From: Helicobacteraceae bacterium
GTDB taxonomy: Bacteria > Campylobacterota > Campylobacteria > Campylobacterales > SZUA-545
Reading direction: 5' to 3'
Length of the DNA: 64,000 nt
Assembly (NCBI GenBank): GCA_031288475.1
Contig: JAITRJ010000034.1
Coordinates: forward strand, 34,208-98,207
Positions 59,191 to 64,000 of this stretch are shown piece by piece (positions within the stretch are counted from its first letter, which is position 1; each line of letters begins with the position of its first letter). Made by a program: the position numbers and the translations under genes. Below the pieces are notes generated by a model. That model worked only from the letters and a program-made list of their open reading frames with translations. It was not told where the DNA came from and ran no database searches.

Positions 59191-60114
59191 TCACGCTAAG
59201 CCCTCGACCTCGAAGCTTAAATCGCTGATCTCCTCGCGGCTGAGCTGGAGCGAAAAATCCCTATATACGCCATAGACCGATAACGAGTTAAAACGGGCGA
59301 GATCGTCGCCTATAAAGACGGTGGGGCGGGATCGTATCTGGCTCATAATATCGGCGACCTGATCGAAACGGGCGGTTTTGACAAACACCTCGAAACTCAC
59401 GCGCTTAGAGTAGGCTCTCTCCTTAATATAGATATTGCCGCTCTCGTCGGCTGCCTTGATTGAGTAATCTATAATGCTTACGGAGGGCGGGACGCGGGTC
59501 TCCCCTATATCAACCATAATCCCCGCTATGATCTTGCCGATGGAAAAGCCGCCTGTTAAAGCGGTTAATCTGATACGAACACCCGCTACCCTCGAGGGAA
59601 CCTCAAATAGTAAATCCTGCGCCGAGCCTGTTGAGACCAGCTCGCGAAAGAAGTAAGTTGTCCAGCTTACGGCCGGCTCATAAATGTTGCTTGACGCCCT
59701 TACCTCTTTGCTGAAAAACGGCGTGTCCCCAGCCGAATCGAATACCTCTAATGTAGCGGTGCCATTGAAACGCGCCAGGAATACGCCGCCCACTTTGAGC
59801 GCCCGAATCTCAAGGATCGATCCGGAGGCGTAAGAGCTTAACGTGCTTACAGAATCATCGAATACCTTATACGCCTCGCTCGCCCCTTTGTTAAGCCAGC
59901 TAAGCGATCCGTCCGCGGGATCGTCGCTGGTATTAACGCCAGCCTCAAATATATAATCAATCGACGCAACGTCAATCGCGGCTTTACTGGCGGCAACTGA
60001 GCGGATTACCTTATCCCCCGCGCTGTAGCTTCCCTCCTGCCACTCTGGTACAGTGCCGCTCCCGATCGCTTCGCTGGCGATTACGGTTAATGGTTTAGGG
60101 TATAACAGCATCAT
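59191..60114 (-). CDS. Phage tail structural protein (hypothetical)
   Basis: ORF directly downstream of the tape measure gene with ATGA-type overlap; beta-rich sequence. Confidence 0.75.
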   Translation of the reverse strand: MMLLYPKPLTVIASEAIGSGTVPEWQEGSYSAGDKVIRSVAASKAAIDVASIDYIFEAGVNTSDDPADGSLSWLNKGASEAYKVFDDSVSTLSSYASGSILEIRALKVGGVFLARFNGTATLEVFDSAGDTPFFSKEVRASSNIYEPAVSWTTYFFRELVSTGSAQDLLFEVPSRVAGVRIRLTALTGGFSIGKIIAGIMVDIGETRVPPSVSIIDYSIKAADESGNIYIKERAYSKRVSFEVFVKTARFDQVADIMSQIRSRPTVFIGDDLARFNSLSVYGVYRDFSLQLSREEISDLSFEVEGLA

Positions 60115-63100
60115 GTTAAGCCTCCGGCGGCGGCTTCGGCGGCAAGCTCCGCGCGGGCTTCGTAGCGCTCAATAGCCGCTAGCCTTTTGGCCGATTCGGC
60201 GTTAATCGCTTTCTGCTCTTTGAGTTCGTCGAGCATTTGTTGCAGGAGCTCCGCTGTCCGCGCGGCGCTCTCGTCATACTCGGCGAGCCTCGCGAGGTTA
60301 TCCAGATAGTCCGCGTCGCTGGCATCGCCGCCAAAGCGCAGGGTGGCAATCGCCTCAATTAGATTATTAAGCTCGTCCTGCGTCTTTGCTCCGCTTGCTA
60401 ACGCTAAGGCTCTCTTTGCGGTATCGGACGTGCCGCTGAAACCTATCTGATCAATGGAGAGCGAGGGGGTCAGAGCGGCTACCAGATCGCTAATCGTCTG
60501 GTTGGTGGCAAGGTCGATATTGTCGCCCACAATCCTCACGCTTAATATATCCGCGCTTAGATCGATAGCGCCCGCAATCTGCGCCAGCTCCCTTTCAAGC
60601 GCCGATTTGCCCGTAAAGTCATAATCGCCAAGCACCCCCTGAAACGCCCGCGCCGCCTCAATATAACCGCCCGTCACATCCTGTACGTACTGCTGGGTTA
60701 AACCGCCCCTGATTGCGCCTGTACCGTCGTATAGATTGGATAAGCCAATCCGCGCCGTTAAATACTGCCGTTGCAGAAACTCCTGATCGTCGCTGCGACC
60801 CTCTGTTATCAGATCGCGCGCTTGATCGGCAAACGAGCGCAACCCGTCGGCAAATGATCTGAGCGAGCTTGCCGCGCTCTCAACGGCGCTGTCGGTCTGG
60901 CTCAGCCACTCCGTAAACTCCGCCTCGCTGGATAACCGCTCAAGCTGGGCGTTGGCGTATGCCTTGATTGCCTCCACATTAGCCGTTATCGCCTGTTTAA
61001 GGCTTTCCAATGCGGCGGTCAGGTCATCAACGTTAACCGCCGCGCCGTATCTGCCGATTATCGCCTCAAGGTCAAGATTTTCAAATAGGGCGGCAGCGTC
61101 TCTGGCGCTTAAATCCTTAAGGTATTGGGCGCTCTCCCCCGCCTCGCCGATAATTGTTTCGGTAAGAGTAATCCCGGCGTTTTCCAGCGCGTCGTTATAG
61201 ACTGCGGCTATATACTCTGCCGCGCTGGAGAGATCAAGGTACGAGCGATCAAGATTATAGGTCAGGCTCTCACCTCTCAAGGCGGCGCTCAGCGCGTCGA
61301 TGCCTTCGGTTGCCGCCAGCAGAGCGCCCATCTTTTCGTTAAAGTTTTTCGCGCCCTCAAGCGTCAAACTGCCGTATTTATCCGTTCCGAACTGCTTTAA
61401 AAACGCCGCCAGATGCAACTGCGCCTCTGTTAGCTGGGCGTAGTAAATGGTAGTTTTTTTAGCCGTTCCCAGCAGGGTCTTTTTCTTTTTAACTTCGCGC
61501 CCGATTTCTACATTAAATTTGATGATGTTGTCGTAATAGCTATCAAACCATCCCAGCGCAAACTCCTGCGCCGCCTTGACGTACCGCTCGCCTGAGCTTT
61601 GGGCGCTGAGGAATTTAGCCGCCCCCAGCGAGCCGTCAAAGCCCTTGCGGGAGATTGTGTTATAGCCTAGGACGGAGCCGATCAGCTTTTCGAGCGAGCC
61701 CGAGCCAAAGATACCGCCTACGGCGCCAAACAGGGCGGCGGAGAGCCCGCCCGTAATGCCGGGCAGAAGGGCGGCTAAACCGCCCGCTAAAATTTTGCCC
61801 AGATCGCTTAGCCTATAGCCGCTCTCCCCTGACATATCGGCGTTTTGCGTCGACGCCCGCGCCGCGTTAAAAGTGGTATTGACGCCGCCGAAACGCTTAA
61901 CCAGCGTAAAGTAAGCCTTAAACGCCTCGGCGCTCTCACGGGTATTATCGGCGATCTCCCGCAGTAAGTCCCTTTGGCTCGTCATCTCCCATTGGGCGGT
62001 CATCTCGCCTATTACCAGCGCCGCCGCCGCGCCTACGCCCATTGCCGCGCCCGCTGAGGCTAAACCCCCCGCCATTGCGCTTATATTTCCCGCTGCCGCC
62101 TGCGCCTGTATTGAGGCGCTGATCTGAGCGGAGACGCTTGACGCCGCCGAGCTAAGCGCCGCGCTTAATATGTCCTTGCCGCTGATTGAGCCGCTTTTAA
62201 CGCCGGATACAACCGCGCCGCTTATATCGTCAGCGAGATTGCCGACAAGGTTGTCGGCGAAGGTTTTAGGCGTTTGTTTTTCGATAATGCCCTGCTGTTC
62301 TTTCAGCGCGTCAAGCTCTTTGTTGAGGAGATCGACGCGATCGCCGCCGGTAATCCCGCTCTTTTCCAGCGCGGCAATCTCTGCCGTTACACCGGCAATG
62401 GAGGTCTTAACCTGCAGTAGCCTCTTCTGGCGGTTAGCCTCCTCTTCGCTTATCGCGCCCGCCGCCGCCAGATTATCAAGAGACAGCTCCTCGATCTTTT
62501 GCTTTTCCTGCAGGAGGCGTATCGTGGTCTGCGCCGCCTTTTCCGCCTCGTCCTTGTAAAACTTAAGTATTTCGGCGCCCTGCCCCGCCCGTATCAGTTC
62601 CGTTATGCGCTTAAGCTCGTTTTCGTCGCTGGCGTAGAGCGCGTTTGCCTCCGCTTGGTAGGCGGCGTACCTGGCTTCTATAGCCTTAGCTTCGGCCTGC
62701 CCAAGCGAGGTTAGCTTCTCCTCCAGCTTCTGTCGATCCTGATCGGCTTTATCGTTAATTTTGTTAAGCTCAGCGGTATATATCTCTCCTATCAGTTTCA
62801 TCGCCCGTTTAAACTCGTTTGTGTTGGGGGCGACTTTGGCGGCAAGCTGATCGATCATCCCCTGCCGCTCTCTGTTCAGCTTTTCGAGGTCGGATAACAG
62901 GAGCTTGTCGCGCTCGGTCTGCAGTTCTTTAAGGATACCTGCCGCGTCTTCGGGGTTGTATGTTTTAAGAGGGATCTGCGCTTTTTTTGGATCGGTAAAC
63001 GCCTGTATCGCCCGTATCCGCTCCTCGTACTCGTTTGCCTTCCTCTCCGCCTGCTCCCACTGCGCCTCCTGCTCAAGGGATAGCTTCTTCTGCCTGCCGA

Positions 63101-64000
63101 GCATCATGTCAATAACAGAGACGTCGGCTGATTGGAGATCGGTTAATATCCTTAGCTGTTCGGCTTTTTTCTCCCGCAGCCCCTCTACCAGCATCTCGCG
63201 CTCCGCTTTGCCGTATTTACGCAGGCTTTCTACCGCCCCGTCCCAGCCGTCGGCGAGTTCTTCGGCAGCGCTTTTCGCAAACAAAAAGTGCGAGGCGATT
63301 GCGGTTAATCCCGCAATCACAATGCCCCAAGGGGCGGCTTTAAACGCCTTAGACAGGGCGCCCTTCGCGGCGCTCAGCGCGGCGGTGGCGCTGGCTGTGG
63401 AGAGCGTCGCCGCCCTCATCGCGGTCATCGCGCCCGTTACGGATTTTACGGCGGCGGCGATAAAGGCAAATACCGCCGCCTTGTTGCGGACTGCAAGCAA
63501 AGCCGCGCCGAATACCGCCGCGTCTTTGGCGAGCGAGGCAAAGGCCGATGGAAGCGCCTTAATAAGCTCTTTATTATTAACTAAAAGCTCGTTAAAGCTC
63601 CGCATTCCTTTGGTAATCGCTTCAAATAAAGGCTTGGTTAACTCCCCGCGAAGCTCTTCAATCGTCGTGTTCAGCGAGGCAAGCGAGGCGTTATAGCCCT
63701 TTGCCCCCTGCGCGGCTATATCGGGTATATCGGCGAGCTTAGACATTATAAGCTCGTAGGTTTTACCATTTTCAGCCGCTTCTTTAAGGGCTGTATTGGT
63801 TAAGCCCAGCCCTGAAAGAAACCGCCCGAAGTCGCTGTTGGCTAGTATTGTCCCTTTTGCTGCTCCGTCGATGCCCGCTATGAGGGCGTTAAACTCTACC
63901 CCCTGTATCTTTGCCGCCTGCGTTAATCTTGCGGAGGCTTTAGCCGCCTTGTCCATACTCATACCGACAGAAAGAGCGCCCGGCAGGAAGGTCTTAAACG
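60111..64000 (-). CDS. Phage tape measure protein (5' end beyond window)
   Basis: At least 1283 aa with long helical stretches, hydrophobic segments 'AKDAAVFGAALLAVRNKAAVFAFIAAAVKSVTGA' and Ala/Gly-rich regions. The frame stays open to the window edge (FKTFLPGALSVGMSMDKAAK). Confidence 0.88.
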   Translation of the reverse strand, partial: FKTFLPGALSVGMSMDKAAKASARLTQAAKIQGVEFNALIAGIDGAAKGTILANSDFGRFLSGLGLTNTALKEAAENGKTYELIMSKLADIPDIAAQGAKGYNASLASLNTTIEELRGELTKPLFEAITKGMRSFNELLVNNKELIKALPSAFASLAKDAAVFGAALLAVRNKAAVFAFIAAAVKSVTGAMTAMRAATLSTASATAALSAAKGALSKAFKAAPWGIVIAGLTAIASHFLFAKSAAEELADGWDGAVESLRKYGKAEREMLVEGLREKKAEQLRILTDLQSADVSVIDMMLGRQKKLSLEQEAQWEQAERKANEYEERIRAIQAFTDPKKAQIPLKTYNPEDAAGILKELQTERDKLLLSDLEKLNRERQGMIDQLAAKVAPNTNEFKRAMKLIGEIYTAELNKINDKADQDRQKLEEKLTSLGQAEAKAIEARYAAYQAEANALYASDENELKRITELIRAGQGAEILKFYKDEAEKAAQTTIRLLQEKQKIEELSLDNLAAAGAISEEEANRQKRLLQVKTSIAGVTAEIAALEKSGITGGDRVDLLNKELDALKEQQGIIEKQTPKTFADNLVGNLADDISGAVVSGVKSGSISGKDILSAALSSAASSVSAQISASIQAQAAAGNISAMAGGLASAGAAMGVGAAAALVIGEMTAQWEMTSQRDLLREIADNTRESAEAFKAYFTLVKRFGGVNTTFNAARASTQNADMSGESGYRLSDLGKILAGGLAALLPGITGGLSAALFGAVGGIFGSGSLEKLIGSVLGYNTISRKGFDGSLGAAKFLSAQSSGERYVKAAQEFALGWFDSYYDNIIKFNVEIGREVKKKKTLLGTAKKTTIYYAQLTEAQLHLAAFLKQFGTDKYGSLTLEGAKNFNEKMGALLAATEGIDALSAALRGESLTYNLDRSYLDLSSAAEYIAAVYNDALENAGITLTETIIGEAGESAQYLKDLSARDAAALFENLDLEAIIGRYGAAVNVDDLTAALESLKQAITANVEAIKAYANAQLERLSSEAEFTEWLSQTDSAVESAASSLRSFADGLRSFADQARDLITEGRSDDQEFLQRQYLTARIGLSNLYDGTGAIRGGLTQQYVQDVTGGYIEAARAFQGVLGDYDFTGKSALERELAQIAGAIDLSADILSVRIVGDNIDLATNQTISDLVAALTPSLSIDQIGFSGTSDTAKRALALASGAKTQDELNNLIEAIATLRFGGDASDADYLDNLARLAEYDESAARTAELLQQMLDELKEQKAINAESAKRLAAIERYEARAELAAEAAAGGLT

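Larger units (their letters stand above)
56094..64000. mobile_element. Terminal part of a putative Mu-like (transposable) tailed prophage; continues beyond the window
   Basis: TG-type terminus (TGTAAATTACACTTTGAAATTGGACTA) inside pbpC, clustered end repeats, tape-measure and tail genes, terminal modification cargo. The transposase is not in this window. Confidence 0.75.

Noticed and set aside
62905-63696. 263-aa plus ORF opposite the tape measure gene
   Set aside because: Low-complexity Ser/Ala antisense ORF of a long repetitive coding gene.
1-64000. CRISPR arrays, rRNA or tRNA genes
   Set aside because: No regularly spaced repeats, rRNA-like sequence or tRNA cloverleaf was recognised by eye; a tRNAscan/CRISPR finder run would be decisive.

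Overview
This 64 kb window is a Campylobacterota (epsilonproteobacterial) chromosome segment. That placement is inferred from gene content: a DUF1882 protein, mqnC futalosine-pathway menaquinone synthesis, FlhB, Fur/PerR paralogues and ftsA-ftsZ context. About 47 intact or near-intact protein genes are supported, mostly housekeeping: rimO, ligA, nadC, flhB, aroE, trpE/pabB-like, glyA, lysS, mqnC, recG, hsp20, ubiD, ribF, aroF/G, leuC, tsaD, ftsA, ftsZ, secG, frr, pyrE. Three intergenic stretches (about 11.1-14.2, 28.1-29.6 and 47.3-49.9 kb) are gene graveyards. They hold a decayed ISAzo13-type transposase, a C-terminally truncated thermonuclease and a decayed TcmP / DUF5131 (Gp37/Gp68) three-Cys-motif module. 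From 56,094 to the right edge lies the end of what looks like a Mu-like transposable prophage inserted in pbpC. It has a TG-type terminus, four GAATTGGACT-type end repeats, and a cargo cassette at the phage end where Mu carries mom: a D12 adenine methyltransferase, a formyltransferase, an ABC-ATPase fused to GNAT, and a small conserved-looking protein, with a 17-bp poly-G tract at the head of the cassette. This putative phase-variable, Mom-locus-equivalent DNA-modification cassette is the best candidate for an undescribed system. Other notable items are a CIRCE operator over hsp20, a kexin-like S8 protease with a separately encoded propeptide-like partner, and a diverged tandem duplication of the ftsA 3' end. 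No rRNA, tRNA or CRISPR was recognised. No database search was possible; family names come from motif and sequence recognition.
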